Below the pieces are notes generated by a model. It saw only the letters and a program-made list of their open reading frames with translations, was not told the origin of the DNA and ran no database searches. From an uncultured Erysipelotrichaceae bacterium (GTDB taxonomy: Bacteria; Bacillota_I; Bacilli_A; Erysipelotrichales; Erysipelotrichaceae), in contig CADBPK010000237.1 in NCBI GenBank assembly GCA_902796465.1, forward strand, positions 1-8,327: a stretch of DNA of 8,327 nt, read 5' to 3'. The stretch's first letter is position 1; each line of letters opens with the position of its first letter. The position numbers and the translations under genes were made by a program. This document shows, piece by piece, positions 1-6,296 of this stretch.

Positions 1-1
1 G

Positions 2-430
2 AAAGACCGCAGTGATATCAGGGTCGTTTATATGCCGCAGAATTATGAGGAAGAGCTGGATATGGACATGGACCCGGTCACTTTTCTTGCGGAAGGAAAA
101 GAAAAAGAAGCCATAACGGAGGCAAGGGCATATCTCGGCGCCATGCGGTATACCACCGATGAAATGGAACATTCCATGCAGGAACTTTCAGGCGGGCAGA
201 AGGCAAAAGTACTGATGCTGAAAATGAATCTCGCGAAGGCAAATGTCCTGATCCTGGATGAGCCGACCCGGAATTTCTCGCCGCTTTCCGGTCCGGTGAT
301 CCGCTCGACCCTGAAAGAATTCCGCGGCTGTATCATCAGCGTATCCCATGACCGGCAGTATATCCGGGAGGTATGTGATACCCTGTACAGGATGGATGAA
401 AAAGGACTGCATCGTTTGCAGTCCGTATGA
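2..430 (+). CDS. ABC-F family ATPase, C-terminal part (5' end outside window)
   Basis: This is the last 142 codons of an ABC-F protein, a soluble twin-ATPase family that acts on ribosomes (translation factors and antibiotic-resistance factors) and has no membrane domain. The reading frame is open from base 2, so the gene begins before the window. Visible parts of the second nucleotide-binding domain are the signature LSGGQKAKV (from base 185), Walker B VLILDEP (from base 245) and the H-switch in SVSHDR (His codon 347-349). After Walker B the usual ABC-F sequence DEPTNHLD is replaced by DEPTRNFSPLSGP, a variant I recall from a Bacillota ABC-F subgroup. The Walker A of this domain, the inter-domain linker and the whole first domain are missing from the window, so the subfamily (resistance type or housekeeping type) cannot be decided. 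The stop codon is TGA at 428-430, three bases before the end of the convergent Nudix gene, and no terminator is visible. Confidence 0.9.
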   Translation, partial: KDRSDIRVVYMPQNYEEELDMDMDPVTFLAEGKEKEAITEARAYLGAMRYTTDEMEHSMQELSGGQKAKVLMLKMNLAKANVLILDEPTRNFSPLSGPVIRSTLKEFRGCIISVSHDRQYIREVCDTLYRMDEKGLHRLQSV

Positions 431-433
431 TGA

Positions 434-964
434 TCACTTGTATGGCAGGGCCGGCTGTTCCGGAAATGTATAGACATGATCCAGATATCCCAGGAGGAAC
501 GCCTGCGCAAGCGAATTCCTGCGGATATTTTTTCTTGCGTCTTCTTCCGTAAACCAGACATAGGAATCGATCTCCTCGTTGGGCTGGACAGCCGCGGAAG
601 TAACTTCCACCGTAAAGTTCAGCATCAGGGTATTGGACGGTGCGTAGAAGTGACTGTGGTTGAAATGCAGTTCCCTGACTTCCAGACCGAGTTCTTCCCC
701 GATCTCGCGTACCGCCGCATGCTCCGCGTCTTCTCCTTTGTTTACATAGCCCGCAGTGAGGATGTATTCATTGCCCCCGTATTGCTTGATCAGAAGGATC
801 TTTCCCTGATATTTCACGATCATGGATACGCCGGTGTTGAATACCGGGAAGCGAAATGTATTGCAGGTTTCGCAGTAGGGGATCATGCCCTCGTTTTTCA
901 GCTCGCGGGGAATCAGTTTTGTACCGCATTCCATGCAGTAATTCATGCCGGGTATTTTTTTCAT
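434..964 (-). CDS. Nudix hydrolase with N-terminal zinc ribbon (NudC-like, short form)
   Basis: This 176-residue cytoplasmic protein probably hydrolyses a nucleoside diphosphate linked to another group, with a divalent metal. A zinc ribbon is formed by C10, C13, C31 and C34 (CMEC and CETC pairs). The Nudix box is a perfect match at residues 72-94: G-x5-E-x7-REIGEELGL, with metal-binding E90 and E91. The arrangement resembles the C-terminal half of NADH pyrophosphatase NudC, but the large N-terminal domain is absent. The segment that should carry the NudC motif SQPWPFP reads SHFYAPS (residues 104-110), so NAD(H) specificity is doubtful. The start is uncertain: an AGGA lies only one base before the ATG at 964, an in-frame stop lies just upstream, and the next in-frame ATG (residue 7) has no ribosome binding site. 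The gene converges on the ABC-F gene and diverges from hflX. The Nudix fold is certain; the substrate is unknown. Confidence 0.92.
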   Translation of the reverse strand: MKKIPGMNYCMECGTKLIPRELKNEGMIPYCETCNTFRFPVFNTGVSMIVKYQGKILLIKQYGGNEYILTAGYVNKGEDAEHAAVREIGEELGLEVRELHFNHSHFYAPSNTLMLNFTVEVTSAAVQPNEEIDSYVWFTEEDARKNIRRNSLAQAFLLGYLDHVYTFPEQPALPYK

Positions 965-1007
965 ATCCTGATTGTATCATGTTATGATATGCAGGTATGA
1001 AAAAAAT
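954..1007. promoter_or_regulatory. Symmetric divergent start/promoter region between Nudix gene and hflX
   Basis: Only 32 bp separate the two divergent ATG codons. Inside is a perfect 6-bp inverted repeat, TATCAT-GTT-ATGATA (975-989), offering -10-like hexamers TATGAT on the + strand (983-988) and CATGAT on the - strand (981-976). Further out, CCTG (967-970) mirrors CAGG (992-995), and ATTTTTTTCAT (954-964) mirrors ATGAAAAAAAT (997-1007), all centred near 981. No good -35 box is visible on either strand. If the -10 guesses are right, both transcripts would start within a few bases of their ATG codons. Promoter function is inferred. Confidence 0.45.
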
Positions 1008-2223
1008 CATCCTTGCGGGAATCGAAATCCGGAAAGACAAGATCCCGTTTGAAAACAGAATGGAGGAAACGGCGGCGCTGTGTAAGGCCTGCGGACTGGA
1101 AGTGGCAGGCATTATTACACAGCAGTCCGATTCCATGGATCCCAATACGGCATTCCGGAAAGGAAAACTGGAAGAACTGAAACGGTTCGCGGAAGAAACA
1201 GAAGCGGACGGCATCATTTTTCACAACAGTTTAAGTATCCGGACTGCAAACAGGATCGCTGCTTACTGCAATACGGAAGTAAAAGACCGTACGGCTCTGA
1301 TCCTGGATATTTTTTCACTGCGTGCCCGAAGCAGGCAGGCAAAGATCCAGACGGAACTGGCAAGACTGGAATATGCGCTGCCAAGAGTGCTGAATACGGA
1401 TGAGACAGCAGGCCACGAAAGAGGCGGCGGAGTAACCAACCGCGGCGCCGGTGAAATGCGCAGCGCTGTGATCGCACGGAAGTATAAAGCACGCATACAG
1501 GATCTGAAGAAGGAACTGCAGTCCATACGGAAACAGAATTTCCAGGACGAGAGAAGAAGGGCAAAGACCATGCTGAAACGAGCAGCGCTTGTAGGTTATA
1601 CCAATGCCGGCAAAAGCAGTTTCATGAATGCTGTACTTGAATATACCAACGCGAAGGGAACCCGGACCTATGCGGAAGATATGCTGTTTGCGACGCTGGA
1701 TACCAGTGTGCGCAGGATCGGTTATAAAGGCAGGGAATTTCTGCTGTATGATACCGTCGGCTTTGTGAGTGATCTGCCGCATACCCTTGTTGAAGCTTTC
1801 CAGACGACACTGGAAAGTGCAAAAGACGCAGACTTGCTGATACACGTTATCGACGCTTCCGCTGCGGACTTTGCGGAGAAAGCTTCCATCACGGATGAAA
1901 CACTGAAGCGGATCGGCGCAGGGGATATTCCTGTTGTCCGGATCTTTAATAAAATCGACCTGGCTGAAGAAAGACCAAAGGGCATCTGTATATCATGTTT
2001 TACGGGAGAAGGGATTGAAGAAAGCCTGCAGAAAATCCTGGAAGCACTATATCCCGAGCAAGATACTTTCTTGTGTGAGATACCTTATGATAAAATGTCC
2101 CTGGCTTCGCAGTACAGGAGTGTGCTGCGGATTGAGATCATGGAACACAGGGAGAACGGGATTCTTGCACAGATCAGCGGCGAGACCCGGTTCCTTCTCC
2201 CGTTCCGTAAATATGCAGTTTAG
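997..2223 (+). CDS. hflX: HflX-like ribosome-associated GTPase
   Basis: This 408-residue protein belongs to the HflX group of the Obg-HflX GTPases, which bind the 50S subunit and in known members split stalled or inactive ribosomes, notably under stress. Residues 1-130 fit the HflX N-terminal domain, followed by the glycine-rich HflX motif (GGGVTNRGAGEMR, 143-155) and a basic helical linker (about 156-193). The G domain shows G1 GYTNAGKS (200-207), G2 with T233 in FATLDT, G3 DTVGF (252-256), G4 NKID (318-321) and G5 SCFTGEG (333-339). A short C-terminal domain follows. The length is normal. The glycine motif departs from the usual RGPGE form: RGAGE, with M and R after it. The ATG at 997 is the only early start, since an in-frame TGA lies at 985-987, but its AGG is just one base away, so initiation may be leaderless. 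The M18 peptidase gene follows 14 bp downstream. Confidence 0.93.
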   Translation: MKKIILAGIEIRKDKIPFENRMEETAALCKACGLEVAGIITQQSDSMDPNTAFRKGKLEELKRFAEETEADGIIFHNSLSIRTANRIAAYCNTEVKDRTALILDIFSLRARSRQAKIQTELARLEYALPRVLNTDETAGHERGGGVTNRGAGEMRSAVIARKYKARIQDLKKELQSIRKQNFQDERRRAKTMLKRAALVGYTNAGKSSFMNAVLEYTNAKGTRTYAEDMLFATLDTSVRRIGYKGREFLLYDTVGFVSDLPHTLVEAFQTTLESAKDADLLIHVIDASAADFAEKASITDETLKRIGAGDIPVVRIFNKIDLAEERPKGICISCFTGEGIEESLQKILEALYPEQDTFLCEIPYDKMSLASQYRSVLRIEIMEHRENGILAQISGETRFLLPFRKYAV

Positions 2224-2237
2224 AAAGAGGTAGTAAA

Positions 2238-3605
2238 ATGAGCACTGTATGGGAAAAACTGGATGAAAAAGGTATTGCGGAAGTACACGCTTTTGCGAAA
2301 GATTACTGCGGTTATCTGAGCGTGTCTAAAACGGAAAGGGAGATCGTTGCGAATTCGATCAAACTTGCTGAGGAGGCAGGTTTTAAACCGCTGAAGGATG
2401 TCAGCGGGGAACTGAAACCCGGAGACAAGGTTTATGCGAACAACAGAGGCAAGTCAATGTGTCTGTTTGTGATCGGTGAAAAGCCGCTTACAGAAGGAAT
2501 GAATATCCTCGGCGCACATGCAGACAGCCCGCGTCTGGACGTAAAACAGAATCCGTTATATGAAAAAGAAGGACTTGTCCTTATGGATACACATTATTAC
2601 GGCGGCATCAAAAAATATCAGTGGACTGCCCGTCCGATGGCACTCCACGGTGTTGTATGCAAAAAGGACGGCACTTCCGTCAATGTGGTAATCGGTGAAA
2701 AAGATGATGATCCGGTCATCGGCTTTTCCGATCTCCTGATCCATCTTGCAGGAAAGCAGATGGAGAAAACAGGCGCCAAAGTTGTGGAAGGCGAGCAATT
2801 GGATGCGCTGGTCGGCTCTGTTCCGCTTAAAGGGGAAGAAAAGGATCCGGTGAAGGCAAATCTGCTGAAGCTTCTGAAAGAAACATATGATATCGAAGAA
2901 GACGATTTTATCAGTGCTGAACTGGAGATCGTACCGGCAGGTCCGGCAAGGGATTATGGTCTTGACCGCTCTATGATCATGGGTTACGGACATGATGATA
3001 AAGTCTGTGTGTATACAGCTCTGCGTGCAATTCTGGATATGGACAGACCGGAAAGAACCTCCTGCTGTCTGATCGTCGATAAGGAAGAGATCGGATCCGT
3101 CGGCGCAACAGGTATGGAATCCCGTTTCTTTGAGAATATCGTATGCGATATTCTGGACCGTCAGGGACTCACCAGCATGAAGAATTTCAATGATTCTCTC
3201 AGCAACAGCAAGATGCTTTCCGCGGATGTCAGTGCTGCAAGTGATCCCAACTGGCCGGGTGTCATGGATGAAAAAAATACTGCATATTTCGGTAAAGGCC
3301 TCTGCTTCAATAAATATACCGGATCACGCGGAAAAGGCGGTGCCAACGATGCCAATCCGGAATTCATTGCGGAGATCCGGAAAGTTCTGGCTGATAACGA
3401 TGTTATGTTCCAGACAGCGGAAATCGGCGCTGTTGATGTCGGCGGAGGCGGTACGATTGCCTTTATCCTGGCAGGCAAAAACATGGAAGTCATCGATGCC
3501 GGCATTCCAGTACAGAATATGCACGCACCGAGTGAAGTTGTATCCAAAGCGGATGTATACGAATCTTACCGTGCATACCGTGCTTTCCTGAAAGATATCC
3601 GCTGA
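2238..3605 (+). CDS. M18 family metallo-aminopeptidase (aspartyl aminopeptidase-like)
   Basis: This 455-residue cytosolic di-zinc exopeptidase removes N-terminal residues from peptides, classically acidic ones, and serves peptide turnover. The M18 features appear in order: H94 in GAHADSPR with catalytic D96; the bridging aspartate in GHDDK (probably D254); the catalytic and ligand pair E283-E284 in DKEEIGS; D330 in LSADVS; and the last ligand H429 in NMHAPSE. Residues of roughly 100-240 form the inserted lid/dimerisation domain usual for M18. No signal peptide is present, and the length is typical. The ATG at 2238 has an AGAGG a few bases upstream and follows the hflX stop after 14 bp, so the two genes are probably co-transcribed. 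A strong intrinsic terminator follows at 3624-3654. The family is sure; the preferred N-terminal residue cannot be read from the sequence. Confidence 0.95.
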   Translation: MSTVWEKLDEKGIAEVHAFAKDYCGYLSVSKTEREIVANSIKLAEEAGFKPLKDVSGELKPGDKVYANNRGKSMCLFVIGEKPLTEGMNILGAHADSPRLDVKQNPLYEKEGLVLMDTHYYGGIKKYQWTARPMALHGVVCKKDGTSVNVVIGEKDDDPVIGFSDLLIHLAGKQMEKTGAKVVEGEQLDALVGSVPLKGEEKDPVKANLLKLLKETYDIEEDDFISAELEIVPAGPARDYGLDRSMIMGYGHDDKVCVYTALRAILDMDRPERTSCCLIVDKEEIGSVGATGMESRFFENIVCDILDRQGLTSMKNFNDSLSNSKMLSADVSAASDPNWPGVMDEKNTAYFGKGLCFNKYTGSRGKGGANDANPEFIAEIRKVLADNDVMFQTAEIGAVDVGGGGTIAFILAGKNMEVIDAGIPVQNMHAPSEVVSKADVYESYRAYRAFLKDIR

Positions 3606-3623
3606 TATTTCCAAAGCATAGTC

Positions 3624-3654
3624 AATCCCGCCGCTGAGCGGGATTTTCTTTTTT
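3624..3654 (+). terminator. Rho-independent terminator of the hflX-M18 operon
   Basis: An 8-bp perfect stem, AATCCCGC (3624-3631) with GCGGGATT (3638-3645), closes a 6-base loop and runs into a T-rich tract through 3654. It lies 18 bp after the M18 stop codon. Confidence 0.9.
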
Positions 3655-3665
3655 CCGGCACATAT

Positions 3666-3700
3666 AAAAAAAACAGGTGAGGATATTTTCCGTACCTGTA
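3666..3700 (-). terminator. Rho-independent terminator of the citrate synthase gene
   Basis: Read on the - strand, ACAGGT (3699-3694) pairs with ACCTGT (3678-3673), with an inner GGA/TCC pairing that shortens the loop. It is followed by a run of Ts (3673-3666 on the + strand is all A). It lies about 10 bp past the citrate synthase stop. The stem is weaker than its partner at 3624, but the T run is good. Confidence 0.75.
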
Positions 3701-3709
3701 TGATATTGG

Positions 3710-5083
3710 TTAATCCCTTTGATCCAGCGGGATATAATCAGCTTCACCGCCGATATATTTATATGCCGGACGCATGATCTTGCGGCAGAATTCCACTTCC
3801 TCCATGCGGTGTGCACACCAGCCGCTGACTCTCGCAATGGCAAAGATCGGCGTGAAGAGTTCTTCCGGGATTCCCAGCATCCGGTAAACAAGTCCGCTGA
3901 AGAGATCCATATTGGCGCACATCGGTTTCGTGATGTGCTTTTCTTCCCGGAAAACTTCCGGCGCAAGTTTCTCCACCATGCATAAAGCGTCATATTGTTT
4001 CACGAAACCTTTCCTGACCGCAAGGGGCTGGGAATATTTCTTCAGGATCTGTGCTCTGGGATCGCTTTTTGTATAGACAGCATGGCCGATTCCGTAAATA
4101 AGACCGGATCCGTCACCGTATTTCCCGTTCAGAACTCCCCGCAGGTATTCTTTGACGGCTTTTTCGTCATGCGGATCAACCTTTTCCAGCATGTCATCCA
4201 GCTGTGCCATGACCTTCAGATTGGCACCGCCGTGCAGCGGACCCTTCAATGAAGTGATCGCCCCGGCAATCGCACTGTAGGTATCCGTACCGGTAGAAGA
4301 GATCACACGGTTTGTGAATGTAGAGTTGTTACCTCCGCCGTGGTCGGCATGTACGACAAGACAGAGATCCAGCAGTTTGGCTTCCTCGTGGGTGAATGCC
4401 TGGTCCGGACGCAGTGTCGCAAGGATATGCTCACTGGTGGAAAGACCTCTCTGCGGGAAATGAATATACATGGACTCATGATCATACACGTGCTTTTTTG
4501 CCTGGTAGGCGTACACGGTGATCGTTGAAAGTTCCGAGATCAGGTTTACACTCTGCTTCAGGATGTTTTCCAGAGACGTATCATCTGCCTTTTCGTCGTA
4601 ACTGTACATGGCCAGGACACTTCTGGCCATCTTATTCATGATATTGGGAGAAGGTGCACCCATGATCATGGATTCCGCAAACCCGGTCGGAAGGTCATGA
4701 TGTTCTTCCATCAGTCTGCGGAACCGTTCCATATTTTCTGCGGAAGGCAGGGAACCGAACAGAAGGAGCCAGATGACTTCCTCAAACATAAAGCGGTCTT
4801 TATTGACAGCTTCTTCAATAATACATTCCAGATCAATGCCGCGGTAAAGCAGCTTTCCGTCACAGGGCACGATTTCTCCCTGTTCGTTTTTTTCGTATCC
4901 GATGACATCACAGATATTGGTTAGTCCTGCCAGGACACCGGTTCCGTCCGGATTCCGCAGGCCGCGCTTGACGCCGAGTTTTTCACTGACCTTCGGATCA
5001 ATGAAATTATTCCGGCGGTATTCTTCACAGAGATGCTTCAGTTCGCTCTCTGTCAGTTCTTGTACTTCAGGGTAGATCATCAT
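3710..5083 (-). CDS. gltA: Citrate synthase (Si type; citrate/2-methylcitrate synthase family)
   Basis: This 457-residue enzyme condenses oxaloacetate with acetyl-CoA (possibly also propionyl-CoA) to give citrate and CoA in the cytosol. The catalytic triad is visible: H284 in GPLHGGAN, H334 in GIGHAVY and D393 in ANMDLFSG. Oxaloacetate-binding residues also appear: H245 in VVHADHGG, R343 in SDPR, R418 in ARVSGWCAH and probably R438 in MRPAYKYIG. The N-terminal 45 residues or so are longer than in the short Gram-positive enzymes. Two consecutive ATG codons open the gene; GGAGG lies 3 bases from the first and 6 from the second, so the second (5080) may be the one used. The promoter at 5108-5135 carries flanking palindromes. 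No aconitase or isocitrate dehydrogenase gene adjoins it here, so a role in glutamate supply is an inference. 2-Methylcitrate synthase activity cannot be excluded. Confidence 0.95.
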   Translation of the reverse strand: MMIYPEVQELTESELKHLCEEYRRNNFIDPKVSEKLGVKRGLRNPDGTGVLAGLTNICDVIGYEKNEQGEIVPCDGKLLYRGIDLECIIEEAVNKDRFMFEEVIWLLLFGSLPSAENMERFRRLMEEHHDLPTGFAESMIMGAPSPNIMNKMARSVLAMYSYDEKADDTSLENILKQSVNLISELSTITVYAYQAKKHVYDHESMYIHFPQRGLSTSEHILATLRPDQAFTHEEAKLLDLCLVVHADHGGGNNSTFTNRVISSTGTDTYSAIAGAITSLKGPLHGGANLKVMAQLDDMLEKVDPHDEKAVKEYLRGVLNGKYGDGSGLIYGIGHAVYTKSDPRAQILKKYSQPLAVRKGFVKQYDALCMVEKLAPEVFREEKHITKPMCANMDLFSGLVYRMLGIPEELFTPIFAIARVSGWCAHRMEEVEFCRKIMRPAYKYIGGEADYIPLDQRD

Positions 5084-5086
5084 TTC

Positions 5087-5091
5087 CCTCC
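5087..5091 (-). promoter_or_regulatory. Ribosome binding site of citrate synthase gene
   Basis: GGAGG on the - strand sits 3 bases before the first ATG (5083) and 6 before the second (5080). The spacing favours the second ATG, which would shorten the protein by one residue. Confidence 0.75.
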
Positions 5092-5107
5092 AGATATATA
5101 CGCCTTC

Positions 5108-5135
5108 ATTTTATAAAGAAAATGTTTTCAGTCAA
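5108..5135 (-). promoter_or_regulatory. Citrate synthase promoter (sigma-A type)
   Basis: On the - strand, TTGACT (5135-5130) is followed after 16 bp by TAAAAT (5113-5108). The -35 differs from TTGACA at one position and the -10 from TATAAT at one. Transcription would start near 5101, giving a leader of under 20 bases that contains GGAGG. The -35 lies in the gap between the two palindromes at 5118-5130 and 5137-5150. Confidence 0.75.
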
Positions 5136-5157
5136 GTGAAAATATTTTCAGCGAAAG
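5118..5157. repeat. Two 20-bp direct repeats with palindromic cores (putative operators)
   Basis: Unit 1 (5118-5137) and unit 2 (5138-5157) abut and match at 15 of 20 positions; the shared core is GAAAATRTTTTCAG. Unit 2, with the preceding T, contains a perfect 14-bp palindrome, TGAAAATATTTTCA (5137-5150); unit 1 has a near-palindrome. The 20-bp period puts both sites on about the same helix face. The first core lies inside the -10/-35 spacer of the citrate synthase promoter and the second just upstream of its -35. The cores resemble degenerate catabolite-responsive elements (each has two mismatches to TGWNANCGNTNWCA, at one or both central bases), but this is not a firm match. Operator function is inferred. 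Confidence 0.6.
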
Positions 5158-5191
5158 GAAAAAGCCCGGTTTATGCCGTGCGGAAAAGAAA

Positions 5192-5200
5192 TGGTATACT
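5192..5200 (+). promoter_or_regulatory. Extended -10 promoter of the UPF0158-GNAT gene
   Basis: TGG-TATACT is an extended -10 (TGn plus hexamer 5195-5200). Only a weak -35 candidate, TTATGC (5171-5176, 18-bp spacer), is present, as expected for extended -10 promoters. The start near 5207 would leave a leader of about 13 bases that is almost all ribosome binding site. Confidence 0.65.
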
Positions 5201-5219
5201 GAAAGTACAGGAGGTCTCT

Positions 5220-6215
5220 ATGAAAACTGATCTTGCTAAAATAATCGAATGTCTGGAAGATGCTTCAGATGAAATAACCTTTTTCTATCATGTTCCCACG
5301 GAAACCATTGCGTACCGGAATTCGGACGGTCTCTGGCTGGAAGGACAGTCAAAACCGGCAGATCCGGATGATTACTTAGAGGACGTGATAGAACTGCCGT
5401 CAAGGTATGATATCAATGAATACGGGATCATGCGTGATTTCGCGGAAGAAGAGACAAAAGGAACAGCGCAGGAGTGGCTGATCAATTCATTGCACGGCAA
5501 AGGCGCGTTCCGGCGTTTCCGTGCTGCGCTTGACCGTTTCGGCCTGCGGGAAGACTGGTATGACTACAAGGACAGCGCCCTGCGGTCAATTGCCATGGTA
5601 TGGTGCGAAGACAACGGGATCGAATACTATGAGACCAAGGAGTATGTTGACCCTGAGGATGAAGAGGATCCGTATTTCGATGAGGAGGAAGATGTGCAGT
5701 ATATCAAGGTCCAGGCGAATGAACCGATGCATATCGTACAGATCAATGAGAAGAACATGCAGAATATCCTGTATATGACCGCTGCCTTCCGCAAAACGCT
5801 CGCTTCCTTCCATCAGCAGACCGTGAGCGAAGATCTTGAACAGGCGGAAGAGGAGATCGCATATTATCTAAAACGTGAATATCCTGTCTTTGCCGTCAGT
5901 AAGGACGGAAGGTTTGTCGGATATGCGGTATGCCGGATCGATGATTCCTGTGTATGGCTGGAATCCATCTATGTAAGGGATGAATTCCGCCGGAAAGGTG
6001 TCGGTAAAATGCTGTTCAGACATGCCGAAAAGATTGCGGAGGAATACGGCAACGATACCCTGTACAACTATGTGCACCCGAATAATGACAGGATGCTGAG
6101 ATTCCTGGCAAAGATGGGCTACGATGTCCTGAACCTGATCGAAGTCCGGAAAGCCGGAAAAAACGAAAATACACCCGATACTTATACGATCGGCAACAAT
6201 ACATTCAAATACTGA
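5220..6215 (+). CDS. Two-domain protein: UPF0158-like N-terminus fused to GNAT acetyltransferase
   Basis: The start is set at 5220, where AGGAGG (5209-5214) lies 5 bases upstream; the frame is open upstream to 5136, but that would run through the promoter. The protein has 331 residues. Residues 1 to about 135 resemble UPF0158, a family of unknown function; its hallmark is the stretch GKGAFRRFRAALDRFGL-EDWY near 93-114, followed by a helix ending in WCEDNGI (128-134). A very acidic linker (about 142-158, mostly D and E) follows. Residues of about 169-311 form a GNAT fold: the acetyl-CoA loop is RRKGVG (257-262) after the strand VWLESIYV (245-252), and a late HPNNDRMLRFLAKMGY segment (286-301) is typical of the family. 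It probably acetylates an amine on an unknown acceptor. It stands alone between its own promoter and terminator. Domain calls are by eye; the GNAT half is more certain. Confidence 0.87.
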   Translation: MKTDLAKIIECLEDASDEITFFYHVPTETIAYRNSDGLWLEGQSKPADPDDYLEDVIELPSRYDINEYGIMRDFAEEETKGTAQEWLINSLHGKGAFRRFRAALDRFGLREDWYDYKDSALRSIAMVWCEDNGIEYYETKEYVDPEDEEDPYFDEEEDVQYIKVQANEPMHIVQINEKNMQNILYMTAAFRKTLASFHQQTVSEDLEQAEEEIAYYLKREYPVFAVSKDGRFVGYAVCRIDDSCVWLESIYVRDEFRRKGVGKMLFRHAEKIAEEYGNDTLYNYVHPNNDRMLRFLAKMGYDVLNLIEVRKAGKNENTPDTYTIGNNTFKY

Positions 6216-6223
6216 GGCTACAG

Positions 6224-6263
6224 GAAAAAAAGATATTTCAAAAGAGGAATATCTTTTCTTTTT
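6224..6263 (+). terminator. Rho-independent terminator after the GNAT gene (possibly bidirectional)
   Basis: AAAAGATATT (6228-6237) pairs perfectly with AATATCTTTT (6248-6257) around a 10-base loop, followed by a T-rich tract to 6263. The A run before the stem would also give a T run on the opposite strand. It begins 8 bp after the stop codon. Confidence 0.8.
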
Positions 6264-6272
6264 CGCAGAAAT

Positions 6273-6289
6273 ACATACTAATAGTATGT
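6273..6289. promoter_or_regulatory. Dyad operator 1 upstream of the Xre-MFS operon
   Basis: ACATACTA-A-TAGTATGT is a perfect 17-bp dyad with 8-bp arms around one central base. A near copy follows with centres 24 bp apart. Repeated dyads directly before a DNA-binding regulator gene suggest its own binding sites; this is inference. Confidence 0.65.
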
Positions 6290-6296
6290 GAAAATA

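Noticed and set aside
43..561. 172-codon open frame on the - strand overlapping ABC-F and Nudix genes
   Set aside because: Arg- and Ser-rich translation without a family match, overlapping two well-supported genes.
5118..5157. CodY boxes in front of citrate synthase
   Set aside because: The best alignments to AATTTTCWGAAAATT carry about five mismatches each; the palindromic direct repeat describes the sequence better.
5136..5219. Longer start for the UPF0158-GNAT protein (28 extra residues from 5136)
   Set aside because: That start lacks a ribosome binding site and would translate through the extended -10 promoter and AGGAGG at 5209-5214, which point to 5220.
5084..5219. Riboswitch or structured leader in the citrate synthase/GNAT gap
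   Set aside because: The predicted leaders are under 20 bases on both sides, too short for a riboswitch; the dyads lie at promoter positions and fit protein binding.
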